Source of the DNA: Pseudomonadota bacterium
GTDB taxonomy: Bacteria; Pseudomonadota; Gammaproteobacteria; Xanthomonadales; Xanthomonadaceae
Direction: 5' to 3'
NCBI GenBank assembly: GCA_023423855.1
Contig: JAFAEU010000458.1
Coordinates: forward strand, 1-6,380
Length of the DNA stretch: 6,380 bases
Shown here: positions 1 to 6,380 of the stretch, in pieces
Position numbering within the stretch: the first letter of the stretch is position 1
Layout of the letters: each line of letters starts with the position of its first letter
Notes under the pieces: generated by a model
Database searches by the model: none
What the model was told of the DNA's origin: nothing
The model's input: the letters and a program-made list of their open reading frames with translations, nothing else
Translations under genes and position numbers: made by a program

Positions 1-198
1 CGCCGGCAGCGGTGCGAGCGCCCCCTGGCGCGCGTGGTGCGCCCAGAAGGCCTCCGCCTCGACGTTGAGCTGCTGCCGGACCAACGCATCCCGGGTGACC
101 AGGGTCACCAGGCCGACGCCGAACACCACCACCAGGCTCGCCAGCAGCCCCTGGGTGACGAAGGCATAGCGGATCCGGCGCGGCAGCCCCTGCGGCAT
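1..198 (-). CDS. sensor histidine kinase, N-terminal fragment
   Basis: Only the first 66 residues are present; the gene continues past the left edge. It begins MPQGLPRRIRYAFVTQ. A basic N-terminus (R7, R8, R10) is followed by a single hydrophobic segment at about residues 17-35 (LLASLVVVFGVGLVTLV). Then comes a polar stretch with aromatic and acidic residues (EAEAFWAHHA), as expected for the start of a periplasmic sensor region. No HAMP, H-box or ATPase domain is visible, so the kinase call rests on the membrane topology plus position: it starts 19 bp after the response regulator stop, on the same strand, the usual regulator-kinase order. A GGCGGAA stretch about 8 nt before the ATG could serve as ribosome binding site. 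The stimulus cannot be inferred. Another membrane protein is possible but less likely. Confidence 0.7.
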   Translation of the reverse strand, partial: MPQGLPRRIRYAFVTQGLLASLVVVFGVGLVTLVTRDALVRQQLNVEAEAFWAHHARQGALAPLPA

Positions 199-217
199 CG
201 TGTCGTTCCGCCGGGCG

Positions 218-931
<714 letters not shown>

Positions 932-936
932 ACGTG

Positions 937-942
937 TTCCTC
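937..942 (-). promoter_or_regulatory. ribosome binding site of the response regulator
   Basis: The minus strand reads GAGGAA followed by CACGT and the ATG at 931. This good Shine-Dalgarno match lies inside the longer open frame that begins at 988, so it decides the start codon. Confidence 0.65.
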
Positions 943-959
943 GACGGGTTTCTTCAGCT

Positions 960-989
960 TTGTGAAGGATGCCGGCAGGGCTGTACAAG
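960..989 (+). promoter_or_regulatory. possible weak promoter for the DUF486 gene
   Basis: TTGTGA (960-965) and TACAAG (984-989), separated by 18 nt, each match 4 of 6 bases of the sigma-70 elements. In this otherwise GC-rich spacer they are among the few AT-richer positions. On the minus strand the same sequences read TTGTAC and TCACAA, 17-18 nt apart, so one region could carry overlapping divergent promoters. This is inference from weak matches only. Confidence 0.2.
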
Positions 990-1004
990 CGCCGTGAAGA
1001 TGCC
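962..1004. repeat. imperfect direct repeat in divergent spacer, candidate regulator site
   Basis: GTGAAGGATGCC (962-973) and GTGAAGATGCC (994-1004) differ by one inserted G and start 32 bp apart, about three helical turns. They lie between the divergent response regulator and DUF486 genes, 31-73 bp upstream of the regulator start. OmpR-family proteins bind direct repeats, and autoregulation from such positions is common, so this is a candidate operator. The short length makes chance a real alternative. Confidence 0.3.
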
Positions 1005-1060
1005 CATCGTCAGCGCCCGGAACCCCACCCTCCCGCCGCTGCCGCCCGCCGAGCCCCCCC

Positions 1061-1405
1061 ATGCCTGCCCTCGACCGCCTGCTCCCGATCCTGCTGCTGC
1101 TCGGCTCCAACGTGTTCATGACCTTCGCCTGGTACGGCCACCTGAAGTACAGGTCCGCGCCGCTGCTGGCGGTGATCCTGGCCAGCTGGGGCATCGCCTT
1201 CTTCGAGTACTGCCTGATGGTGCCGGCCAACCGCATCGGCGCCGCGGTCTACTCCGCGCCGCAGCTCAAGGGCATGCAGGAAGTGATCACCCTGCTGGTG
1301 TTCGCGGGCTTCTCGGCCTGGTACCTCGGCCAGCCGCTGAAGTGGAACCACTGGGCCGGGTTCGCGCTGATCGCGGTGGCGGCGTGGCTGATCTTCCTCG
1401 ATTGA
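1061..1405 (+). CDS. DUF486 family (DMT superfamily) small membrane protein
   Basis: This 114-residue protein is almost entirely membrane-embedded, with four predicted helices at about residues 5-24, 34-54, 72-91 and 95-113. The conserved signature of the DUF486 family (placed in the drug/metabolite transporter superfamily) is clear: FFEYCLMVPANRIG (47-60), then YSAPQLKGMQEVITLLVF (64-81). Family length is about 110-120 residues, so it is full length. The substrate is unknown; by size and topology it resembles small multidrug resistance proteins, but transport has not been shown as far as I know. The gene stands alone, divergent from the response regulator and convergent with the DUF962 gene. 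Only a poor ribosome binding site (GAG then a run of C) precedes the ATG. Confidence 0.88.
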   Translation: MPALDRLLPILLLLGSNVFMTFAWYGHLKYRSAPLLAVILASWGIAFFEYCLMVPANRIGAAVYSAPQLKGMQEVITLLVFAGFSAWYLGQPLKWNHWAGFALIAVAAWLIFLD

Positions 1406-1418
1406 GGTCGGTTCGCCC

Positions 1419-1436
1419 CCGTCCATCGTCGGACGG
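1419..1436. terminator. possible hairpin between convergent genes
   Basis: CCGTCC (1419-1424) and GGACGG (1431-1436) can form a 6-bp stem with a 6-nt loop, 13 bp after the DUF486 stop and 18 bp beyond the DUF962 stop. No T-run follows on either strand, so it is not a classical intrinsic terminator. It could still act as a weak bidirectional stop in the 49-bp convergent gap. Confidence 0.25.
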
Positions 1437-1454
1437 CGATCCGGACGCCGCCGG

Positions 1455-1757
1455 TCAGAACCTGATCTTGCCGGTGAGGATGTCCTTGAACATCACCCAG
1501 TCGCCGGCGAACGAATAGAACGGATGCCGGAACGTCGCCGGCCGGTTCTTCTCGAAGAAGAAGTGCCCGACCCACGCGAAGGCATAGCCGCAGGCCAGCG
1601 CGGCCAGCAGCCACCAGGCGTTGCGCTGGACGATGGCGAGCACGACGAAGGCGATCGCGCCGCAGCTGCCGACGAAATGCAGCCGGCGCGAGGTGCGGTG
1701 GCTGTGCTCGCCCAGGTAGAACGGATAGAACTCGCGGAAGCTGGCGAAGCGGCTCAT
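1455..1757 (-). CDS. DUF962 / Mpo1-like membrane protein
   Basis: The 100-residue protein matches the DUF962 (YGL010w/Mpo1-like) family. Visible family features are the N-terminal FYPFYLGEHSHRTSRRLHFVG block (10-30), with H18, H20 and H27, and the WVGHFFFEKNRPATF block (62-76), with H65, E69 and N71. Two hydrophobic segments, about 29-44 and 47-66, separate these blocks. In yeast, Mpo1 is an iron-dependent dioxygenase in alpha-oxidation of 2-hydroxy fatty acids, using conserved histidines. The corresponding histidines here suggest metal binding, but activity of these short bacterial members is inference. The start is supported by a strong GGAGG(GAGG) ribosome binding site just upstream. The gene begins 13 bp after the ynfA stop on the same strand and is probably cotranscribed with it. 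Confidence 0.87.
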   Translation of the reverse strand: MSRFASFREFYPFYLGEHSHRTSRRLHFVGSCGAIAFVVLAIVQRNAWWLLAALACGYAFAWVGHFFFEKNRPATFRHPFYSFAGDWVMFKDILTGKIRF

Positions 1758-1770
1758 GTCCTCCCTCCGG

Positions 1771-2094
1771 TCATGCGGGCCTCGGTGAAAACATGATGAC
1801 CGCCATGCCGGCCAGGCACAACAGCGCGCCCAGCAGGTCCCAGCGGGTCGGCTTCACCGCGTCCACCAGCCACAGCCAGCCGATGGCGATGGTGACGTAG
1901 ACCCCGCCGTAGGCCGCGTACACGCGGCCCGACGCCGTCGGGTGCAGGCTCAGCAGCCACACGAACAGCACGAGGCTGGCCGCGGCCGGCAGCAGCAGCC
2001 AGGCGCCGGCGCCCTTGCGCAGCCACAGGTACGGCAGGTAGCAGCCGATGATTTCGGCGAAGGCGGTGGCGATGAAGAGCAGCAGGGTTTTCAT
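1771..2094 (-). CDS. ynfA: YnfA family (UPF0060) small membrane protein
   Basis: The 107-residue protein aligns along its whole length with E. coli YnfA (108 residues): [16 protein letters not shown] (10-25), [20 protein letters not shown] (43-62) and GGVYV (63-67) are near-identical to what I recall of that protein. Four hydrophobic helices are expected at about 3-22, 31-50, 60-80 and 86-103, giving an inner-membrane protein of small multidrug resistance type. The acidic residue in the first helix, E14, is where such transporters carry their coupling carboxylate; a drug-efflux role is reported for enterobacterial YnfA, but the substrate here is unknown. A Shine-Dalgarno match is weak (GGACCGG region). 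The upstream 97 bp contain an inverted repeat that separates this gene from mazG; the downstream DUF962 gene follows after 13 bp. Confidence 0.95.
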   Translation of the reverse strand: MKTLLLFIATAFAEIIGCYLPYLWLRKGAGAWLLLPAAASLVLFVWLLSLHPTASGRVYAAYGGVYVTIAIGWLWLVDAVKPTRWDLLGALLCLAGMAVIMFSPRPA

Positions 2095-2110
2095 GGCTGG
2101 GCCGGTCCGT

Positions 2111-2197
2111 GGTTCGTCGTTGGTGGAGGGTGATTCGCGGCCGGTGACCGGCGCCGGCATTCCGACCTTACCAACTACCAACCACCAACTACTAACC
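2111..2197. repeat. imperfect inverted repeat between ynfA and mazG
   Basis: GGTTCGTCGTTGGTGG (2111-2126) is the inverted partner of CCACCAACTACTAACC (2182-2197), 14 of 16 positions pairing. Between them lies a GC-rich palindrome GCCGGTGACCGGC (2140-2152), followed on its right by a low-complexity stretch of ACCAACTA/CCAACC units from about 2169 onward. The right arm covers the mazG stop codon (TAG, minus strand, 2192-2194). The base composition of the right side (mostly A, C and T on the plus strand) is unlike its surroundings. I suspect a member of a dispersed intergenic repeat family of the REP/MITE sort, but one copy cannot show that. As RNA it could fold and affect mazG 3'-end stability or ynfA expression. 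Confidence 0.5.
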
Positions 2198-3028
2198 CCT
2201 GCCTCCACCACTCCCCGCCGCCTTCGCACGCTGCCAGTACGCCTCCTGTGCCTCCAGCGGCAAGTCCTGCAGGCGCACGCCGTCGGCCTCGGCCAGCGCT
2301 TCCATCGTGCGGAAGCGGCGCTCGAACTTGTGGTTGGCGCCGCGCAGCGCGGCGCCGACGTCGACCTTCGCATGCCGGGCGAGGTTGGCGGCGACGAACA
2401 GCAGGTCGCCGATCTCGTCCTGCAGCCGCGCCTGCGCACCGGCATCGTCCGGGTCCGCGGCCACCGCCGCGAACTCGACGCGCACCTCGTCGATCTCCTC
2501 GTGCAGCTTGTCGATGACGGGCGCCGGCCCCGGCCAGTCGAAGCCGACCCTGGCCGCGCGGTCCTGCAGCTTCACCGCGCGCTGCCATTCCGGCATTCCC
2601 CGGGAAATGCCCGCGAGCGCCGAGGCGTCCTGTTCGCCGGCGGCTTCCCGCTCGGCGCGCTTGATCGCCTCCCAGTTCGCCGTCTGCGCCTCGGCGTCGG
2701 CGAACGACGCATCGCCGAAGACGTGCGGATGCCGGCGCACCATCTTGTCGCAGATCGCCGCGACCACGTCGGCGAACGCGAACGCGCCCTGCTCCTGCGC
2801 CATGCGCGCATGGAACACCACCTGCAGCAGCAGGTCGCCGAGTTCGTCCTTCAGCGCAGGGAGATCGCCGCGGTCGATCGCATCGGCGACTTCGTAGGCT
2901 TCCTCGATCGTGTAGGGCGCGATGGTCGAGAAGTCCTGCTCCAGGTCCCAGGGGCAGCCGGTGCCCGGCGTGCGCAGGCGGGCCATGATCTCGAGGAGGC
3001 GCTGGATGTCGGTGGAGGATGCGGTCAC
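2192..3028 (-). CDS. mazG: nucleoside triphosphate pyrophosphohydrolase MazG
   Basis: This 278-residue all-alpha cytoplasmic enzyme hydrolyses (d)NTPs, including non-canonical ones, to NMP plus pyrophosphate. It has the two tandem MazG domains of the E. coli-type protein. The first has the metal-binding EEAYE (42-46) and DELGDL (61-66) motifs. The second has EEIDE (177-181), DEIGDLLF (204-211) and the terminal KFERRF helix (234-239). RRHPHVF lies at the end of the first domain. The start is taken as GTG at 3028, because alignment to E. coli MazG begins at DIQRLLEIM just after it; the ATG at 3112 would add 28 arginine-rich residues and run back into cysQ. No clear ribosome binding site precedes the GTG, so coupling to cysQ (stop 40 bp upstream) is plausible. 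The glycine-rich tail abuts the inverted repeat. Confidence 0.95.
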   Translation of the reverse strand: MTASSTDIQRLLEIMARLRTPGTGCPWDLEQDFSTIAPYTIEEAYEVADAIDRGDLPALKDELGDLLLQVVFHARMAQEQGAFAFADVVAAICDKMVRRHPHVFGDASFADAEAQTANWEAIKRAEREAAGEQDASALAGISRGMPEWQRAVKLQDRAARVGFDWPGPAPVIDKLHEEIDEVRVEFAAVAADPDDAGAQARLQDEIGDLLFVAANLARHAKVDVGAALRGANHKFERRFRTMEALAEADGVRLQDLPLEAQEAYWQRAKAAGSGGGRG

Positions 3029-3068
3029 GTCGGCGTGCGGGAGCGAAGGGTGGGCGGCACGCGCAGTT

Positions 3069-3864
<796 letters not shown>

Positions 3865-3872
<8 letters not shown>

Positions 3873-4419
3873 CCGCCTGCAGCCTCAGGTATTCGCGCGC
3901 CGCGAACAGGGCGGCGATGGACCGGCCCTCCGAGAAGTCGTCGCGCAGCAGCAGTTCGCCGAGCGCATCGAGCTTCCACGGCACCACTTCCAGTTCCTCC
4001 GGCTCGTCGCCGGGCAGGCGTTCGGGGTACAGGTCGCGCGCCAGCACCACCGTGGTTTCATGGCTCATGTAGACCGGGGCCAGGGTCAGCGTGCGCACGA
4101 CGTCGAGCCGGCGCGCGCCGTAGCCGGCCTCCTCCTTCAGCTCGCGGTCGGCGGCCTGCAGCGGCGTTTCGCCGGCGTCGATCCGGCCCTTGACCAGGCC
4201 CAGCTCGTAGCGGTGCAGGCCGGCGGCGTATTCGCGCACCAGCAGCACGGTGTCCTCGTCGAGCAGCGGCACCACCGCGACCGCGCCGTGGCCGCGACCG
4301 CGCAGGCGCTCGAACTGGCGGCGCTCGCCGTTGCTGAACTCCAGGTCCAGCCGCTCCATGCGGTAGGGGCCGGCGTCGTGCTCGGTGATGCCGTGGATCG
4401 TGGGCAGGCGACGCGTCAC
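3865..4419 (-). CDS. nudE: ADP compounds hydrolase NudE (Nudix)
   Basis: This 184-residue Nudix hydrolase aligns with E. coli NudE, which cleaves ADP-ribose, Ap3A, NADH and similar ADP-linked compounds to AMP plus the rest. The Nudix box is complete: G78, E84, then RELKEEAGY (92-100), with glutamates E93, E96 and E97 for metal. NudE-specific stretches are LDLEFSNG (24-31), VREYAAG (61-67), YELGLVKG (71-78) and DLYPERLPGDEPE (129-141). The start codon is GTG at 4419, supported because the E. coli protein also has about 20 residues before LEFSNG; a weak GGGGCGG precedes it. A later ATG at 4359 would cut the N-terminal strand. It is the first gene of the minus-strand group and reads away from bioA across 38 bp. 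Confidence 0.94.
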
Positions 4420-4445
4420 GGCGCCGCCCCGGCCTGGCCACGGGC

Positions 4446-4451
4446 GATAAT
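4446..4451 (+). promoter_or_regulatory. candidate bioA -10 element (leaderless transcript)
   Basis: GATAAT matches 5 of 6 bases of the sigma-70 -10 box and ends 6 nt before the bioA ATG. A transcript started at the usual distance would begin at or next to the A of the ATG (4458). The only Shine-Dalgarno-like sequence, GGTGGG (4452-4457), touches the ATG with no spacer and so cannot work normally. No good -35 box is seen 16-18 nt upstream. Confidence 0.45.
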
Positions 4452-4457
4452 GGTGGG

Positions 4458-5870
4458 ATGTCGACTCACGATGACGCCATTCTAGACGACGCCGACCGCT
4501 GGCGTTCGCGCGACCTCGCCGTGCTCTGGCACCCCTGCACGCAGATGCGCGAGCATCAAGCGATCGAGGGCCGCGACGTACTGCCGCTGCTGCCGGTGGC
4601 GCGCGGCGACGGCGCCTGGCTGGTCGGACAGGACGGGCGGCGCTATCTCGATGCCGTCAGCAGCTGGTGGGTGAACCTGCACGGCCACGCCGAGCCGCGC
4701 ATCGCCGAGGCCATCTCGCGCCAGGCGCGCACGCTGGAGCAGGTGATTCTCGCCGGCTGTTCGCATCCGCCGGCGGTGGAGCTGGCCGAGCGGCTGCTGG
4801 CGATCGCGCCGCGCGAGGCCGGCCGTGCGCCGCTGGCCAAGGTGTTCTACGCCGACAACGGCTCGGCCGGGATCGAAGTCGCGCTGAAGATGGCCTTCCA
4901 CTGGTTCCGCAACCGTGGCGACGAACCGCGGCGCACGAAGTTCGTGGCGCTGCAGAACGGCTACCACGGCGAGACCATCGGCGCGCTGTCGGTGGGCGAC
5001 ATCCCGCTGTACCGGCGCATCTACGCGCCGCTGCTGATGGACGCGATCTTCGCGCCGTCGCCCGATGCGTACCTCGCCCGCGAAGGCCAGAGCGCGGAGG
5101 GCTGCGCCAACGACGCCGCCGACGCGCTCGCGCACCTGCTCGACGAACACGCCGGCGAGATCTGCGCGCTGGTGCTGGAACCGCTGGTGCAGTGCGCCGG
5201 CGGCATGCGCATGCACCACCCGGCCTACCTGCGGCGCGCGCGCGAGCTGTGCGACGTGCACGGCATCTTCCTGGTCGCCGACGAGATCGCGGTCGGCTTC
5301 GGCCGCACCGGCGCGATGTTCGCCTGCGAGCAGGCGGGCGTGCAGCCGGACCTGCTGTGCCTGTCCAAGGGCCTGACCGGCGGTTTCCTGCCGCTGGCCG
5401 CGGTGCTGGCGACGCAGGCGATCTACGACGGCTTCCTCGACGACTCGCGCGAGCGCGCCTTCCTGCACTCGCACAGCTACACCGGCAACCCGCTGGCCTG
5501 CGCCGCCGCGCTGGCGTCGCTGGACATCTTCGAGGCCGACGAGGTGCTGGCGCGCAACCGCGGCACCGCGACGAGGATGCACGCGCTGGCGGCGCCGATC
5601 GCGACGCTTGCGCACGTCGCCGACGTGCGCCAGACGGGGATGATCGTCGCGTTCGAACTCGCGCGGGACGGCGACCGGCGCACGCCCTTCGACCCGGCGC
5701 TGCGGATCGGCCTGCGCGCCTATCGCGCCGCGCTCGAGCGCGGCGTGCTGCTGCGTCCGCTCGGCGACGTGCTGTACTGGATGCCGCCGTACTGCGTCGA
5801 CGACGCGCAGCTTGCGCTGCTCGTCGAGACCACCGCCGCCGCGATCCGCGAGGCCACCGCATGCGCGTGA
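4458..5870 (+). CDS. bioA: adenosylmethionine-8-amino-7-oxononanoate aminotransferase BioA
   Basis: The 470-residue class-III PLP aminotransferase converts 8-amino-7-oxononanoate (KAPA) to 7,8-diaminononanoate in biotin synthesis, with S-adenosylmethionine as amino donor in characterised homologues. Seen motifs are LWHPCTQM (23-30), AVSSWW (66-71), DNGSAGIEVALKMA (133-146), NGYHGET (167-173), the PLP aspartate D275 in ADEIAVGFGRTG (274-285), the Schiff-base lysine K304 in CLSKGLTGG, YTGNPLACAAA (341-351) and LRPLGDVLYWMPPY (432-445). It is about 40 residues longer than E. coli BioA. Position 27 is cysteine where E. coli has an active-site tyrosine (WHPYTSM). I recall the same WHPCTQM in pseudomonad BioA, so this is a subfamily trait rather than damage. 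No BirA-type operator palindrome is visible upstream, and no other bio genes lie in the window. The next gene overlaps its end by 10 bp. Confidence 0.97.
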   Translation: MSTHDDAILDDADRWRSRDLAVLWHPCTQMREHQAIEGRDVLPLLPVARGDGAWLVGQDGRRYLDAVSSWWVNLHGHAEPRIAEAISRQARTLEQVILAGCSHPPAVELAERLLAIAPREAGRAPLAKVFYADNGSAGIEVALKMAFHWFRNRGDEPRRTKFVALQNGYHGETIGALSVGDIPLYRRIYAPLLMDAIFAPSPDAYLAREGQSAEGCANDAADALAHLLDEHAGEICALVLEPLVQCAGGMRMHHPAYLRRARELCDVHGIFLVADEIAVGFGRTGAMFACEQAGVQPDLLCLSKGLTGGFLPLAAVLATQAIYDGFLDDSRERAFLHSHSYTGNPLACAAALASLDIFEADEVLARNRGTATRMHALAAPIATLAHVADVRQTGMIVAFELARDGDRRTPFDPALRIGLRAYRAALERGVLLRPLGDVLYWMPPYCVDDAQLALLVETTAAAIREATACA

Positions 5871-6380
5871 TCCGGGCCTTCGTCGACATGCCGCTCGCGA
5901 TCGGCGCGCGCGTTGCGCTGCCCGACGCCGCGGCCGCCCACCTGGTCCGCGTTCTGCGCCTGCGCGAAGGCGACGACTGCGTGCTGTTCAACGGCGATGG
6001 CCACGACTACGCCGCGCGGATCGTGGCCTCCGGCAAGCGCGAGACGCTGGTCGAAGTGCACGCCATGCAGGCGGTCGACAACGAATCGCCGCTGCGCATC
6101 ACCCTGCTGCAGGGCATCGCCCGCGGCGAGAAGATGGACCTGATCCTGCAGAAGGCCACCGAACTGGGCGTGGCGCGGATCGTGCCGGTGGAGGCCGAAC
6201 GTACCGAGGTACGGCTCGACGGTACGCGGATGGAAAAGCGGCTCGCGCACTGGCGCAGCGTCGTGGCGTCGGCCTGCGAGCAGTGCGGGCGGGCGCGCGT
6301 TCCCGCGGTGTCCGATCCGGCGGCGATCGCGACCGTCGCGACGCATGCCGGCGATGCCGCGCTGAAGCTGACCCTGGACC
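5861..6380 (+). CDS. rsmE: 16S rRNA (uracil1498-N3)-methyltransferase RsmE, 3' truncated by window
   Basis: The first 173 residues of a protein of about 240 are present. RsmE methylates N3 of U1498 in 16S rRNA within the 30S subunit, using S-adenosylmethionine. The N-terminal PUA-like domain (about 1-72) has the HLVRVLRLREGD segment (27-38). The SPOUT methyltransferase domain begins around residue 77 with SPLRITLLQG, then RGEKMDLILQKATELGV (88-104) and ACEQCGR (138-144), all close to E. coli RsmE. The SAM-binding knot (GPEGG region) lies beyond the right edge. The ATG at 5861 is inside bioA, whose TGA is at 5868-5870. GCGAGG seven nt upstream is a good ribosome binding site, so translation is probably coupled. 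A GTG two codons later is a less favoured start. Confidence 0.96.
   Translation, partial: MRVIRAFVDMPLAIGARVALPDAAAAHLVRVLRLREGDDCVLFNGDGHDYAARIVASGKRETLVEVHAMQAVDNESPLRITLLQGIARGEKMDLILQKATELGVARIVPVEAERTEVRLDGTRMEKRLAHWRSVVASACEQCGRARVPAVSDPAAIATVATHAGDAALKLTLD

Noticed and set aside
952..967. CTTCA...TGAAG inverted repeat (5-bp arms, 6-nt loop) upstream of the response regulator
   Set aside because: The arms are too short to exceed chance, and one arm is already part of the direct repeat reported.
4420..4457. BirA-type biotin operator before bioA
   Set aside because: No TTGTAAACC/GGTTTACAA-like palindrome is present in the spacer.
4482..5991. Minus-strand open frames of 377 and 444 codons opposite bioA and rsmE
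   Set aside because: They are arginine/alanine-rich shadows of bioA, without recognisable domains or a ribosome binding site.
6200..6226. CGTACC-GA-GGTACG palindrome with a further GGTACG copy
   Set aside because: It lies inside rsmE, encodes conserved-looking residues (RTEVRLDGT) and has a 2-nt spacer too tight for a hairpin; most likely codon coincidence.

Overview
The window is very GC-rich, densely packed chromosomal DNA. Its protein families and gene order (nudE-cysQ-mazG, and bioA followed by rsmE) point to a gammaproteobacterium, most likely Xanthomonadaceae/Lysobacteraceae (a Xanthomonas, Lysobacter or Luteimonas relative). That placement rests on remembered sequence similarity and codon use, not on a search. 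I see no phage, transposase, CRISPR or RNA gene.

Layout. Positions 1-931 (minus strand) hold a two-component pair: an OmpR-type response regulator followed by the start of its sensor kinase, which runs off the left edge. A 129-bp divergent spacer with a short direct repeat separates it from a lone plus-strand gene for a four-helix DUF486 membrane protein (1061-1405). This gene converges on a minus-strand gene train that reads, in transcription order, nudE (4419-3865), cysQ (3872-3069), mazG (3028-2192), a 97-bp spacer with an inverted repeat, ynfA (2094-1771) and a DUF962/Mpo1-like gene (1757-1455). Divergent from nudE, across only 38 bp, bioA (4458-5870) and rsmE (5861 to the right edge) run on the plus strand with a 10-bp overlap.

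Function. NudE, CysQ and MazG all hydrolyse nucleotide by-products (ADP-sugars and related compounds, 3'-phosphoadenosine 5'-phosphate, and NTPs or non-canonical NTPs), so the first three genes look like a nucleotide-sanitation operon. YnfA and the DUF962 protein are small membrane proteins downstream of it, possibly cotranscribed. BioA makes 7,8-diaminopelargonate in biotin synthesis. RsmE methylates 16S rRNA; its coupling to bioA is a positional habit rather than a pathway link.

Novelty. Nearly every base is explained by recognised housekeeping families, and I do not find an undescribed system. The points most worth a second look are non-coding: a probable leaderless bioA promoter, an inverted repeat with a low-complexity arm that contains the mazG stop codon, and a direct repeat upstream of the response regulator.
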